Below are positions 44,802 through 54,510 of a DNA stretch of 64,000 bases, piece by piece. This DNA is from Marinobacter vinifirmus (GTDB taxonomy: Bacteria > Pseudomonadota > Gammaproteobacteria > Pseudomonadales > Oleiphilaceae). Under the pieces are notes generated by a model that was not told the origin of the DNA, did not search any database, and saw nothing but the letters and a program-made list of their open reading frames with translations. Location: positions 124,001 to 188,000 of the forward strand of contig NZ_NEFY01000004.1 of assembly GCF_002258215.1 (NCBI RefSeq), in the 5' to 3' direction. Both the position numbers and the translations under genes were made by a program. Each line of letters opens with the position of its first letter. Position 1 is the first letter of the stretch.

Positions 44802-46103
44802 TTGAAAGACGTAAATGTCGGAATCTGCGGATTGGGAACCGTTGGCGGCGGTACATTCAATGTCCTGAAACGCAATGCAGCGATTATTGCCGGCCGTGCA
44901 GGCTGCAACATCCGTGTTGTCCGGGTAGCCAGTCGCCGCAGCCGGGATGACTTGGCGCTGGGCGATGTGCCCTTCAGTACCGACATTTTTGATGTGGTGA
45001 ATGATCCCGCCGTTGATATTGTGGTTGAGCTGATTGGCGGCTATGACGCCGCAAAGGAGCTGGTACTGGCCGCTATTGCCAACGGCAAGCATGTAGTAAC
45101 CGCCAACAAGGCGCTGATTGCCGTTCATGGCAACGAGATTTTCGAAGCCGCCGAAAAGGCCGGTGTGGTTGTTGCCTACGAAGCTGGCGTGGCCGGCGGT
45201 ATTCCTGTCATCAAGGCCGTGCGCGAAGGCCTGGCGGCCAACCGCATCGACACCATTGCCGGCATTATCAATGGCACCGGTAACTACATCCTGACCGAAA
45301 TGCGTGCCGGACGGCCCTTTGAAGAGGTGCTGAAAGAAGCGCAGGCGCTGGGTTACGCGGAAGCTGATCCGACCTTTGATGTGGAAGGCATCGACGCCGC
45401 CCACAAACTGACCATCCTGGCCGCGTCCGGTTTTGGTGCGCCCCTGCAATTCGACAAGGCTTTCACCGAAGGCATTTCTGCGCTGACCCCGAACGATATT
45501 GCCCACGCTGAACTGCTGGGTTACCGGGTAAAGCACCTGGGTATTGCCCGCCGCCGTGAAGACGGCATCGAGCTGCGTGTGCATCCGACCCTGGTGCCCA
45601 AGAGCCACCTGATTGCCCAGGTAGACGGTGTTCTGAACGCTGTTCTGGTGGATGGCGATGCAGTCGGCCAGACCATGTATTACGGTCCCGGTGCCGGAGA
45701 CGAAGCCACGGCCTCTGCGGTGATTGCCGATGTGGTCGACGTTGCCCGTGCGGTAGCCAGCAACAGCCAGCAGCGGGTGCCTTATCTGGGCTTCAGCCCG
45801 GATGCATTGGAAGACCTGCCGGTATTGCCGATGGAAGATGTCCAGTCTGCCTACTACTTGCGCATCCAGGCCTTTGACCACCCGGGCGTGCTGGCCAAGG
45901 TGGCTTCGATTCTGAGTGAGCATGGCATCAACATCGAATCCATCATGCAGAAAGAGTCCGAATTCAAGGATGGCCGTATTCCGGTCATCATCCTGACCCA
46001 CACGGTTCAGGAGCGCCAGATGAACCTGGCCATCGAGGAAATGGAAGCCCTGGCCGACGTTGACGGCAAGGTTGTCCGCATCCGCGCTGAAAACTTTAAC
46101 TGA
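44802..46103 (+). CDS. hom: homoserine dehydrogenase
   Basis: A 433-residue enzyme of the aspartate pathway (aspartate semialdehyde to homoserine). N-terminal NAD(P) fold (VGICGLGTVGGGTFNVL), VVTANKALI, GGIPVIKAVREGLAANRI, NGTGNYIL; C-terminal ACT domain (YYLRIQAFDHPGVLAKVAS) for threonine feedback. I chose TTG 44802 because GAGGTGAG precedes it and it gives the usual length. Not fused to aspartokinase. Confidence 0.96.
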   Translation: MKDVNVGICGLGTVGGGTFNVLKRNAAIIAGRAGCNIRVVRVASRRSRDDLALGDVPFSTDIFDVVNDPAVDIVVELIGGYDAAKELVLAAIANGKHVVTANKALIAVHGNEIFEAAEKAGVVVAYEAGVAGGIPVIKAVREGLAANRIDTIAGIINGTGNYILTEMRAGRPFEEVLKEAQALGYAEADPTFDVEGIDAAHKLTILAASGFGAPLQFDKAFTEGISALTPNDIAHAELLGYRVKHLGIARRREDGIELRVHPTLVPKSHLIAQVDGVLNAVLVDGDAVGQTMYYGPGAGDEATASAVIADVVDVARAVASNSQQRVPYLGFSPDALEDLPVLPMEDVQSAYYLRIQAFDHPGVLAKVASILSEHGINIESIMQKESEFKDGRIPVIILTHTVQERQMNLAIEEMEALADVDGKVVRIRAENFN

Positions 46104-46114
46104 CAGGTACGCAC

Positions 46115-47515
46115 GTGAGATACATCAGTACACGGGGTGAAGCTCCCGCTCTGGGCTTTGAAGACGTTCTTCTGACCGGACTGGCCACCGATGGCGGCCT
46201 GTATGTGCCGGAATCCCTTCCGCACTTCAGCCTGGAAGAGATCCGAAGCTGGCGTGGCCTGCCGTATGCCGAGCTGGCCTACAATGTCATGTATCCGTTC
46301 GTGGAAGATGCCATTCCGGCCGATGACTTCCGCAAGATGCTGGACGAAACCTACAGCGTGTTCACGCACCAGGCCGTCGCGCCGCTGGTTCAGCTGGATA
46401 CCAACGAGTGGGTGATGGAACTGTTCCGTGGCCCCACGCTGGCGTTCAAGGACTTCGCCCTGCAGCTGCTGGGTCGCCTGCTCGACTATGTTCTGGAGAA
46501 GCGTAACCAGCACGTGGTGATCATGGGGGCTACCTCCGGTGATACCGGCTCGGCCGCTATTGAAGGCTGCCGTCGCTGCGAGCACGTGGATATCTTTATC
46601 CTGCATCCGCACCAGCGGGTGTCTGAGGTACAGCGCCGCCAGATGACCACGGTGCAGGGTGATAACATCCACAACATCGCAGTCAAAGGTAACTTCGACG
46701 ACTGCCAGCGCATGGTGAAGGAGAGCTTCGGCAACCAGTCCTTCCTGGGCGGCAAAACCCAGCTGGCGGCGGTGAACTCCATCAACTGGGCGCGGATCAT
46801 GGCCCAGATCGTGTACTACTTCCAGGCATCCCTGGCCCTGGGTGGCCCGGACCGCAGCATGGCGTTCTCGGTGCCCACCGGTAACTTCGGCGATATCTTT
46901 GCGGGCTACCTGGCCAAAAAAATGGGCCTGCCCATCAGCCAGCTGGTGATTGCCACCAACCGCAACGACATCCTGCATCGCTTCATGAGCGGCAACAAGT
47001 ATGAGCAGCACCAGCTGGAGCATACCCTGTCGCCGAGCATGGATATCATGGTGTCCAGCAACTTCGAACGCCTGTTGTTTGACCTGCACGGTCGTGATGG
47101 CGCTGCCGTGAAAGACCTGCTGGAGCGTGCCGCCAAGGGCCCGGTCAGCATCGAAGACTATCGCTGGAAGCACGCCCGCAAGCTGTTCGACAGCGATGCG
47201 GTGGACGACAAGACCACCTGCGATACCATCCGGGAAATTTACGAGCAGAACGAATACATGCTGGACCCGCACACCGCCATTGGCGTACGTGCCGCCCGCA
47301 ACTGCCGTCGTGACAGTGCCGTGCCCATGATCACCCTGGGTACCGCGCACCCGGCCAAGTTCCCGGACGCCATTTCTGAATCCGGCCTGAGCGTGAAGCC
47401 CCAGCTGCCGGCCCACATGGCCGACCTGTTCGAGCGGGAAGAGCGTTATACCGTTCTGGACAACAATGTGTCCGAGGTGCAGGGCTTTATCGCCAAGCAT
47501 TGGAAAAACGCCTGA
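46115..47515 (+). CDS. thrC: threonine synthase
   Basis: A 466-residue PLP enzyme converting phosphohomoserine to threonine. PLP lysine in GPTLAFKDFALQLLG, phosphate loop in GATSGDTGSAAIEG, SINWARIMAQIVYY. GTG start 11 bases after hom; co-transcribed. Confidence 0.97.
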   Translation: MRYISTRGEAPALGFEDVLLTGLATDGGLYVPESLPHFSLEEIRSWRGLPYAELAYNVMYPFVEDAIPADDFRKMLDETYSVFTHQAVAPLVQLDTNEWVMELFRGPTLAFKDFALQLLGRLLDYVLEKRNQHVVIMGATSGDTGSAAIEGCRRCEHVDIFILHPHQRVSEVQRRQMTTVQGDNIHNIAVKGNFDDCQRMVKESFGNQSFLGGKTQLAAVNSINWARIMAQIVYYFQASLALGGPDRSMAFSVPTGNFGDIFAGYLAKKMGLPISQLVIATNRNDILHRFMSGNKYEQHQLEHTLSPSMDIMVSSNFERLLFDLHGRDGAAVKDLLERAAKGPVSIEDYRWKHARKLFDSDAVDDKTTCDTIREIYEQNEYMLDPHTAIGVRAARNCRRDSAVPMITLGTAHPAKFPDAISESGLSVKPQLPAHMADLFEREERYTVLDNNVSEVQGFIAKHWKNA

Positions 47516-47521
47516 TCCGGC

Positions 47522-49252
47522 ATGACTCCTAAAAAGATCCTGCGTCGCCCCCAGCCGTCCGATGTGGCGGGCTGGGGGCAAAACCTGCCCCCCATCCTTC
47601 GCCGCCTGTACGCCGCCCGCGGTGTGCACTCCGACGACCAGCTCCAGTACACCCTGAAACACCTGGCTTCACCGATGCAGCTTCGCGGCATTGATCGCGC
47701 GGTTGAACTGCTGGCCGAGGCCATTGTGCAAAAACAGCGGGTGATGGTGCTGGGGGACTTCGATGCCGATGGCGCCACCAGTACCTCGGTGGCCATGCTC
47801 GGCCTGTCCATGCTGGGCGTGGCAGCCATCGACTTCCGGGTGCCGAGCCGCTTCTCCGACGGTTACGGCCTGACGCCGGGCATCATCCACCGGTTGCAGG
47901 AAGAAGGCGATTTGCCCGACTTGCTGGTGACCGTGGATAACGGCATCTCCGCCATCGAAGGTGTGCGAGCGGCCCGGGAGCTGGGCATCAAGGTTGTCAT
48001 CACCGACCACCACCTGGCCGGTGACGAACTGCCGGATGCCGACGCCATCGTGAACCCCAACCAGCCCGGCTGCCCTTTTCTGAGCAAGAATGCCGCCGGC
48101 GTGGGTGTGATGTTCTATGTGCTGACAGCCCTGCGCAAACACCTGCGAGACAACAACCTGTTGCCGGACCCGGAGCCCAACCTGGGCAGCCTGCTGGACC
48201 TGGTGGCACTGGGAACCGTGGCGGACGTCGTGCCGCTGGACCACAACAACCGTATCTTCGTGGAGCAGGGCATCCGCCGCATCCGAAAGGGCGAAGCCCG
48301 GCCGGGTATCCTTGCCCTGCTGGAAGTCGCGGGCCGCGACTACACCGAAATCAGCGCTACCGATCTCGGCTTTGTGGTTGGCCCGCGCCTGAACGCCGCC
48401 GGCCGGCTGGACGACATGAGCATCGGCATCGCCTGCCTGCTCGCCGACAGCCGCGACGAAGCCCTGCGCCTGGCCCGGGAACTGGACAACTTCAACCGTG
48501 AACGCCGCAGCATCGAAAAAGACATGAAAGCCCAGGCCCAGGACCTGCTGGCCTCCATGTCCCTCGACATCGAAGGCCTGCCCTGGGGCCTGGCCCTGTT
48601 CGACCAGGACTGGCATCAGGGCGTGATCGGCATCCTGGCCGCCCGCATCCGCGAGCAGACCCATCGCCCCACCATTGCCTTCGCGCCCGACGACGACGGC
48701 GAACACCTCAAAGGCTCCGCCCGCTCCATACCGGGTTTGCATATCCGTGATGCCTTGGCCGTGGTCGACGCAAAGAACCCGGGCCTGATGAAAAAATACG
48801 GCGGCCACGCCATGGCCGCCGGCATGACCATCGCCCGGGACGACCTTGAACGGTTCAGCAACGCCTTCGACCAGGCCGTGCGCGATACCCTGAAACCGGA
48901 AGACCTGGAAGCGGCCATCACCACCGATGGCCCCCTGGCCCCGGACGAACTGAACCTGGACACCGCCTACCTGCTCAAGCGCGCCGGCCCCTGGGGCCAG
49001 CATTTTCCGGAGCCGGTATTTGACGGCGAATTCCGCGTGGTAAGCCAGCGCATTGTCGGCGAGAACCACCTGAAACTGGTGCTGCAGCCGGTTGAGGGTG
49101 GGGGTATTATCGACGGCATTGCCTTCAACACCGGGCCGGAAGTGCCGGACTTTACCCGGAGTGGCGCGCGGGTGGTTTATAAGCCGGATGCTAATACGTT
49201 TCGGGGGCGGACTAATTTGCAGCTTTTGGTGGATTATCTGGAGCCTTTGTAG
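47522..49252 (+). CDS. recJ: single-stranded-DNA exonuclease RecJ
   Basis: A 576-residue 5'-3' ssDNA exonuclease for recombination and mismatch repair. DHH phosphoesterase motifs GDFDADGATST, VITDHHLAG, VALGTVADVVPLD; DHHA1 domain with GGHAMAAGMT; C-terminal OB fold. Six bases after thrC. Confidence 0.96.
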   Translation: MTPKKILRRPQPSDVAGWGQNLPPILRRLYAARGVHSDDQLQYTLKHLASPMQLRGIDRAVELLAEAIVQKQRVMVLGDFDADGATSTSVAMLGLSMLGVAAIDFRVPSRFSDGYGLTPGIIHRLQEEGDLPDLLVTVDNGISAIEGVRAARELGIKVVITDHHLAGDELPDADAIVNPNQPGCPFLSKNAAGVGVMFYVLTALRKHLRDNNLLPDPEPNLGSLLDLVALGTVADVVPLDHNNRIFVEQGIRRIRKGEARPGILALLEVAGRDYTEISATDLGFVVGPRLNAAGRLDDMSIGIACLLADSRDEALRLARELDNFNRERRSIEKDMKAQAQDLLASMSLDIEGLPWGLALFDQDWHQGVIGILAARIREQTHRPTIAFAPDDDGEHLKGSARSIPGLHIRDALAVVDAKNPGLMKKYGGHAMAAGMTIARDDLERFSNAFDQAVRDTLKPEDLEAAITTDGPLAPDELNLDTAYLLKRAGPWGQHFPEPVFDGEFRVVSQRIVGENHLKLVLQPVEGGGIIDGIAFNTGPEVPDFTRSGARVVYKPDANTFRGRTNLQLLVDYLEPL

Positions 49253-49341
49253 TGATTCGGCTTGCTGATTTAACCCGCAAATTCCGGTAGAATCCGCCCT
49301 CTGTTTTTATCGCACCATTTTCCAAAGCGAGACAAGGTTTC

Positions 49342-50437
49342 ATGGAAATTAATCCCATAGTGACGAAGATCAAAGAGCTTCGCGAGCGCACTGAAGCGCT
49401 GAGGGGGTATCTTTGACTACGATCAGCGCAGTGAACGCCTGACCGAAGTCGAGCGCGAACTCGAACAACCCACCGTCTGGGACGATCCCGAGCGGGCCCA
49501 GGCTCTGGGCAAAGAGCGCTCAGACCTTGAACTGATCGTCAAAACCATCGACAACCTCACCAACGGCCTGGCGGACGCCGAAAGCCTGCTGGATATGGCC
49601 GTGGAAGAGGATGACGAAGGTACCGTCCAGGAAATCGAAGCCGATCTCGAAGGCCTCGATAAAGAACTCGAGAAGCTCGAATTCCGCCGCATGTTCTCCG
49701 GCGAAATGGACGCCAACAACGCCTACCTGGACATCCAGGCCGGCTCCGGCGGCACCGAAGCCCAGGACTGGGGCAATATGCTGCTGCGCATGTACCTGCG
49801 CTGGGCCGAGCGTCGTGGCTTTAAATCCGAGATCGTTGAACTGCAGGAAGGTGAAGTGGCGGGCATCAAGAGTGCCACCATTCACATCCAGGGCGACTAC
49901 GCCTACGGTTGGTTGCGCACTGAAACCGGCGTACACCGCCTGGTGCGTAAATCCCCGTTTGATTCCGGCAACCGTCGCCACACCTCTTTCTCTTCGGTAT
50001 TTGTATCGCCGGAAGTGGACGACAGCTTCGAAATCGAGATCAACCCGGCGGATCTGCGGGTGGACGTTTACCGTGCCTCCGGTGCCGGTGGTCAGCACGT
50101 TAACCGGACCGAATCCGCGGTGCGACTGACCCACAACCCGACCGGGATTGTGGTGGCCTGCCAGGCCGGCCGAAGCCAGCACCAGAACAAAGACCAGGCC
50201 ATGAAGCAGCTCAAGGCCAAGCTCTTTGAGCTGGAAATGCAGAAGCGCAACGAAGAGAAACAGAAAGCCGAAGACTCCAAGTCTGACATCGGCTGGGGTA
50301 GCCAGATCCGCTCTTACGTGCTGGATGACAGCCGTATCAAGGACCTGCGCACCAAGGTGGAAACCAGCAACACCCAGTCGGTGTTGGATGGTGACATCGA
50401 CAAGTTTATTGAAGCCAGTCTGAAGATGGCGCTGTAA
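49342..50437 (+). CDS. prfB: peptide chain release factor RF2, with programmed +1 frameshift
   Basis: RF2, about 364 residues, read as 49342-49413 joined to 49415-50437. The first 24 codons end at an in-frame TGA (49414-49416), then the ribosome shifts +1 to continue at GAC. The shift site is the classic AGGGGGTATCTTTGAC, so RF2 represses its own synthesis by ending translation at UGA when abundant. Domains carry the anticodon-like SPF motif ([12 protein letters not shown]) and the GGQ loop ([12 protein letters not shown]) essential for peptide release. It is an intact gene, not a pseudogene. Confidence 0.97.
49402..49417 (+). promoter_or_regulatory. prfB: prfB programmed frameshift signal
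   Basis: AGGGGG acts as an internal Shine-Dalgarno three bases before the slippery CTT and the TGA stop followed by C. Identical in layout to E. coli prfB. Confidence 0.95.
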
Positions 50438-50488
50438 TCAGCGCCATTCACCCACACCCGGACAATCCCGACTTCTTAGTGAGCCAAA

Positions 50489-52024
50489 ATGACTGAACAC
50501 ACCCAGAACGCTGCACAGCCCGAGGACAACAAGCTGATTGCCGAGCGCCGCGCCAAACTGGCAAACATGCGTGAGCAGGGCAATCCGTTCCCGAACGACT
50601 TCCGTCGCGATGCCACCGCTGCCGAACTGCAGGAAAAATACGGTGACAAATCCAAGGAAGAGCTGGAGTCCCTGGGCATCAAGGTGGCCATTGCCGGCCG
50701 CATGATGCTCGACCGCAAGGCGTTCAAGGTGGTTCAGGACATGACCGGCCGCATCCAGATCTATGCCTCCAAGGATGTCCAGAAAGACACCAAGCACTGG
50801 GATATGGGCGACATCGTGGGCGTGCGCGGTACCCTGTCGAAGTCTGGCAAGGGCGACCTGTACGTCACCATGGAAGACTACGTGCTGCTCACCAAGTCTC
50901 TGCGCCCGCTACCGGAGAAGCACAAGGGCCTGACCGACACCGAAGCCCGCTACCGTCACCGGTATGTGGACCTGATGGTGAACGAAGACAGCCGCCGCGT
51001 GTTCCATGCCCGGTCGAAGATCATCAACACCATGCGCCAGTACTTCACCGACCGTGACTTCATGGAGGTGGAAACCCCCATGCTGCAGGTGATCCCCGGT
51101 GGCGCCACGGCCCGTCCGTTTGTGACCCATCACAACGCCCTGGGTATCGACATGTACCTGCGGATTGCCCCTGAGCTGTTCCTCAAGCGCCTGGTCGTGG
51201 GCGGTTTCGAGCGGGTGTTCGAGATCAACCGTAACTTCCGTAACGAAGGGCTGTCGACCCGGCACAACCCCGAGTTCACCATGGTCGAGTTCTATCAGGC
51301 CTACGCCGATTACAACGACCTGATGGACCTGACCGAAGACATGCTGCGCACCATCGCGCAGAAAGTGCTGGGCACCACCACCGTGGTGAACACCCGGGTA
51401 CTGAAAGATGGCAGCGAAGAAACCATCGAATACGATTTCGGCAAGCCGTTCGAGCGCCTGACCGTGGTAGACGCCATCCTGCGCTACAACCCGGACATCA
51501 CCCGCGAGCAGCTGGCAGACGACGCCCAGGCCCGCGAAGTGGCGAAGAACCTGGGTATCCACGTGAAAGATATCTGGGGCCTGGGCAAGGTGCAGATCGA
51601 AATCTTCGAGGCCACCGCCGAGCATCGCCTGATGCAGCCGACGTTCATCACCGAGTACCCGAAAGAAGTGTCGCCCCTGGCACGTTGCAAGGACAGCGAC
51701 CCGTTCGTGACCGAGCGTTTCGAGTTCTTCGTGGGCGGCCGCGAGATTGCCAACGGCTTCTCCGAGCTGAACGATGCCGAAGACCAGGCTGAGCGTTTCC
51801 AGGCCCAGGTGGCGGAGAAAGACGCCGGCGACGACGAAGCCATGTTCTACGACGACGACTACGTGATGGCGCTGGAATACGGCCTGCCGCCGACCGCCGG
51901 TGAAGGCATCGGTATCGACCGCCTGGCCATGCTGCTGACCGATTCGCCGTCCATCCGCGACGTTATCCTGTTCCCGGCCATGCGCCCGGAGCACAAGGCC
52001 GAGCAGAAGCCGGAAGGCGAGTAA
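50489..52024 (+). CDS. lysS: lysyl-tRNA synthetase (class II)
   Basis: A 511-residue class IIb synthetase: N-terminal OB anticodon domain ([20 protein letters not shown] region), class II motif 2 ([20 protein letters not shown], pieces) and motif 3 ([19 protein letters not shown], pieces). Charges tRNA-Lys. Follows prfB as usual. Confidence 0.97.
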   Translation: MTEHTQNAAQPEDNKLIAERRAKLANMREQGNPFPNDFRRDATAAELQEKYGDKSKEELESLGIKVAIAGRMMLDRKAFKVVQDMTGRIQIYASKDVQKDTKHWDMGDIVGVRGTLSKSGKGDLYVTMEDYVLLTKSLRPLPEKHKGLTDTEARYRHRYVDLMVNEDSRRVFHARSKIINTMRQYFTDRDFMEVETPMLQVIPGGATARPFVTHHNALGIDMYLRIAPELFLKRLVVGGFERVFEINRNFRNEGLSTRHNPEFTMVEFYQAYADYNDLMDLTEDMLRTIAQKVLGTTTVVNTRVLKDGSEETIEYDFGKPFERLTVVDAILRYNPDITREQLADDAQAREVAKNLGIHVKDIWGLGKVQIEIFEATAEHRLMQPTFITEYPKEVSPLARCKDSDPFVTERFEFFVGGREIANGFSELNDAEDQAERFQAQVAEKDAGDDEAMFYDDDYVMALEYGLPPTAGEGIGIDRLAMLLTDSPSIRDVILFPAMRPEHKAEQKPEGE

Positions 52025-52028
52025 AGCG

Positions 52029-52763
52029 ATGCACCCTGCCGAGGCGCTGGCTCAGCAACTGAAGCCCGGTCGCGGCTGGGATGAGTGGCTGGCGGACGAG
52101 TTCCGTCAGCCTTACATGCGGCAACTGGCCGAGTTCCTGGCCGCCGAGGAACAGGCCGGAAAGGTGCTGTTTCCTCCAAGACACCTGTGTTTCAACGCCC
52201 TGAACAGCACGCCACTGGATATGGTGAGTGTGGTGATTCTGGGGCAGGATCCCTACCACGGCCCCGGCCAGGCCCATGGCCTGTGTTTTTCGGTCCGGCC
52301 GGATGTGCCTCCGCCCCCGTCCCTGGTGAATATCTTCAAGGAAATTGAAGCGGATCTTGGCCATCCGCGGCCTGATCACGGCTGCCTGCAAGCCTGGGCT
52401 GAGCAGGGTGTGCTTTTGCTGAATGCGGTACTGACCGTGGAGCAGGGCAATGCTGGCGCCCATCAGGGTAAGGGCTGGGAAACCTTTACCGATAAGGTGA
52501 TCGAAACCATCAATCGCGAGCGCGACGATGTGGTGTTCCTGCTCTGGGGCAGCTACGCTCGCAAGAAAGGCCGGCATATCGATCGCAACCGTCACCTGGT
52601 GCTGGAAGGGCCGCATCCGTCGCCCCTGAGTGCCTACCGGGGCTTCTTCGGCTGCAGTCACTTCTCCCGGGCCAATGACTGGCTGCTCAGCCGGAACCGG
52701 CCTGCGATCGACTGGAACCTGCCACCGAAGGCCGAATTGCTACAGCGTTACGGCAAGCAATAA
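52029..52763 (+). CDS. ung: uracil-DNA glycosylase
   Basis: A 244-residue family 1 UDG removing uracil from DNA. Water-activating [14 protein letters not shown] (Asp), [10 protein letters not shown] and the C-terminal [13 protein letters not shown] loop are present. Four bases after lysS. Stop abuts the stop of convergent ygfZ with no gap. Confidence 0.97.
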   Translation: MHPAEALAQQLKPGRGWDEWLADEFRQPYMRQLAEFLAAEEQAGKVLFPPRHLCFNALNSTPLDMVSVVILGQDPYHGPGQAHGLCFSVRPDVPPPPSLVNIFKEIEADLGHPRPDHGCLQAWAEQGVLLLNAVLTVEQGNAGAHQGKGWETFTDKVIETINRERDDVVFLLWGSYARKKGRHIDRNRHLVLEGPHPSPLSAYRGFFGCSHFSRANDWLLSRNRPAIDWNLPPKAELLQRYGKQ

Positions 52764-52774
52764 TCAGCTTGCCG
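52751..52774. terminator. hairpin spanning the ung and ygfZ stop codons
   Basis: CGGCAAGC-AATAATCA-GCTTGCCG: 8-bp stem whose loop contains both stops (TAA for ung, TGA for ygfZ). Symmetric, so may end both transcripts; no U-run. Confidence 0.5.
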
Positions 52775-53729
52775 GATCAGCTTCCCGCTCCGGTACCGGG
52801 TAGGGCAGGTCGAGCACTTCGAATTGGCACGAGTCGTTACCTTCCAGGCTCAGCGCCGACTTGTCCGCATCATGGCGCAGAACGGCCAGCAGCTCGCCCC
52901 CGTTGTCTGAGCTCATCACCGCATTGACCACATCCCCGGCCTTTTTGTCGCCTGCCAGCAGGTTGCTGCCAGCTTCAGGCGCCTGGGTGCAGCCGGTAAA
53001 GGCTAGTCTGTACAGGCTCTTTTTCAGCTGGCCGAGGAAATGCATGCGGGCGATCACTTCCTGCCCGGTATAGCAGCCTTTCTTGAAATGCACGCCCTGA
53101 AGATGCTGCAGGTTCAGCATTTGCGGTACGTAGGCTTCCACGGTGGCTGGTGTCAGCCAGGGCACGCCGGCGGCGATGCTGGCGGCGTTCCAGTCGTTTA
53201 TGGTCAGCTCGGGAAGCCCTTCGGGTAATTCGGCACAACCTTCCGGTAGCCACCATTCGTATCGGGGCAAAGCCCCGGCGCTGTCCTCAATGCGGATCAG
53301 GTAGCCGTTCTCTGTGGCCACTACATCGCCCGGGCTGCCCAGTGTGGCGGCGTTGTCTCCGGCAACCGTTACGGCGGCCTCCTGGCCCAGCAGGCCGATA
53401 ATCCGGGCCTGCTCTACGACATCCATGCGGGTACCGCGGAACAGCATCAGATATTTCTTCAGCTGGCCCAGGGTGGCGTCTGACAGTTCCCGGTCCAGGT
53501 CCATCAGCAGGTCCTGCTGGTCCCGCACCAGGCGGGTCAGGCAGTAGGCGCGGCCTTTTGGCGTGCTGGCTGCGGCCCGGCGTGATTGTTGGGGGGTAAC
53601 GTCGTCCACGTGCTGGGAAAACTGGCCCTGAACAAACTTGTCGGTGCCCGGGCCGCTGATGCGGACCATGACCCTGTGCTCAAGCACCGCGTAACCATGT
53701 TGGTTGGCGGTGGTGGGGCGGTTGTTCAT
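52764..53729 (-). CDS. ygfZ: YgfZ, folate-binding Fe-S cluster maintenance protein
   Basis: A 321-residue GcvT-fold protein with the signature KKGCYTGQEVIARMHFLG, whose Cys is needed for YgfZ action. It helps assemble or repair certain iron-sulfur enzymes such as MiaB. Upstream on the same strand lie ygfX and sdhE, a common grouping. Confidence 0.92.
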   Translation of the reverse strand: MNNRPTTANQHGYAVLEHRVMVRISGPGTDKFVQGQFSQHVDDVTPQQSRRAAASTPKGRAYCLTRLVRDQQDLLMDLDRELSDATLGQLKKYLMLFRGTRMDVVEQARIIGLLGQEAAVTVAGDNAATLGSPGDVVATENGYLIRIEDSAGALPRYEWWLPEGCAELPEGLPELTINDWNAASIAAGVPWLTPATVEAYVPQMLNLQHLQGVHFKKGCYTGQEVIARMHFLGQLKKSLYRLAFTGCTQAPEAGSNLLAGDKKAGDVVNAVMSSDNGGELLAVLRHDADKSALSLEGNDSCQFEVLDLPYPVPEREADPAS

Positions 53730-53759
53730 AAAGCTCTCCGCAATGGGATGGAAAATTCG

Positions 53760-54218
53760 TTAAGCCGTTGTTGGCCGGCCGGCTCTCAGCCACATCCGTA
53801 ACCGGCGAAAATCGGTCTCCGGGGCGTTGGCGCCAAGCAGGGAGCTGGCACCGAGAACCAGTACAAACATAGTTCTGGATGTGGTGTCTGCAGGGCGCAG
53901 TTTCAAGGCCAGGAAGGAGGCGCCGAGGCTGCTCGAACCGCAGATTCTTACAGTGCGGGTTCCCCCGTTTGCCAGCTGGCAGGTGAGGGTGTCGGCGTCA
54001 GATTGCAGGGCAACAATGGCGTCAGGGCCCTGTAACAGCCCGCAACACCGGAACTGGCGAATAGCCATGATCCCTGCAGGCGCCAGCAGCAACAGAAGCC
54101 AAAGACTGCTGGCCGGGGCTGCGACGAGGCTGAACACCATCAGTACCAGCCAGGGCAGGGCAGCCAGTATGCCGGCCGCCCGTGAAGGGGACAGGTTCAG
54201 TTCAATCCGGCTGGACAC
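53760..54218 (-). CDS. YgfX-like membrane protein
   Basis: A 152-residue protein with two N-terminal membrane helices (about 14-34 and 37-52) and a small cytoplasmic tail. Sequence similarity to E. coli YgfX (CptA) is weak by eye, but position just after sdhE, overlapping it by 17 bases, supports that identity. YgfX has been described both as an SdhE partner and as a toxin acting on cytoskeletal proteins; the toxin role is not established here. Confidence 0.7.
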   Translation of the reverse strand: MSSRIELNLSPSRAAGILAALPWLVLMVFSLVAAPASSLWLLLLLAPAGIMAIRQFRCCGLLQGPDAIVALQSDADTLTCQLANGGTRTVRICGSSSLGASFLALKLRPADTTSRTMFVLVLGASSLLGANAPETDFRRLRMWLRAGRPTTA

Positions 54219-54474
54219 GGTTCAGGATGATCTCCACGATCCGCTGCAGATCCGGGTCCTGCGGCTTGCTGCGCTGCATGAACCACTCGAACATGTCGGT
54301 GTCTTCGCAGCTCAGCAGCTTGCGATAGCGCTCCTGGTCTTCCGGATCGAGATCCCGGTAGGCTTCTTCCAGAAACGGCAGCAGCAGTACATCCAGCTCG
54401 AGCATGCCCCGGCGGCTGTGCCACCACAGGCGGTGAAAGTCGGTATGGTCGTTGGATGCGTTGGTGTCAGACAT
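54202..54474 (-). CDS. sdhE: FAD assembly factor SdhE
   Basis: A 90-residue SdhE with the key RRGMLELD motif (RGxxE) and [20 protein letters not shown]. It attaches FAD covalently to succinate dehydrogenase and fumarate reductase. Overlaps the YgfX-like gene; nadB, a flavoprotein of the same superfamily, lies just upstream on the strand. Confidence 0.95.
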   Translation of the reverse strand: MSDTNASNDHTDFHRLWWHSRRGMLELDVLLLPFLEEAYRDLDPEDQERYRKLLSCEDTDMFEWFMQRSKPQDPDLQRIVEIILNRVQPD

Positions 54475-54510
54475 AGTCGATTGCCTTGAAAACAGAATGG
54501 AATCTCCCGG

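Noticed and set aside
47669..49069. 466-codon minus-strand open frame opposite recJ
   Set aside because: Gln/Val/His-rich shadow with no recognisable domain; recJ motifs are complete on the plus strand.
49342..49416. prfB as a frameshifted pseudogene
   Set aside because: The stop sits in the standard programmed +1 frameshift context, and the rest of RF2 is intact.
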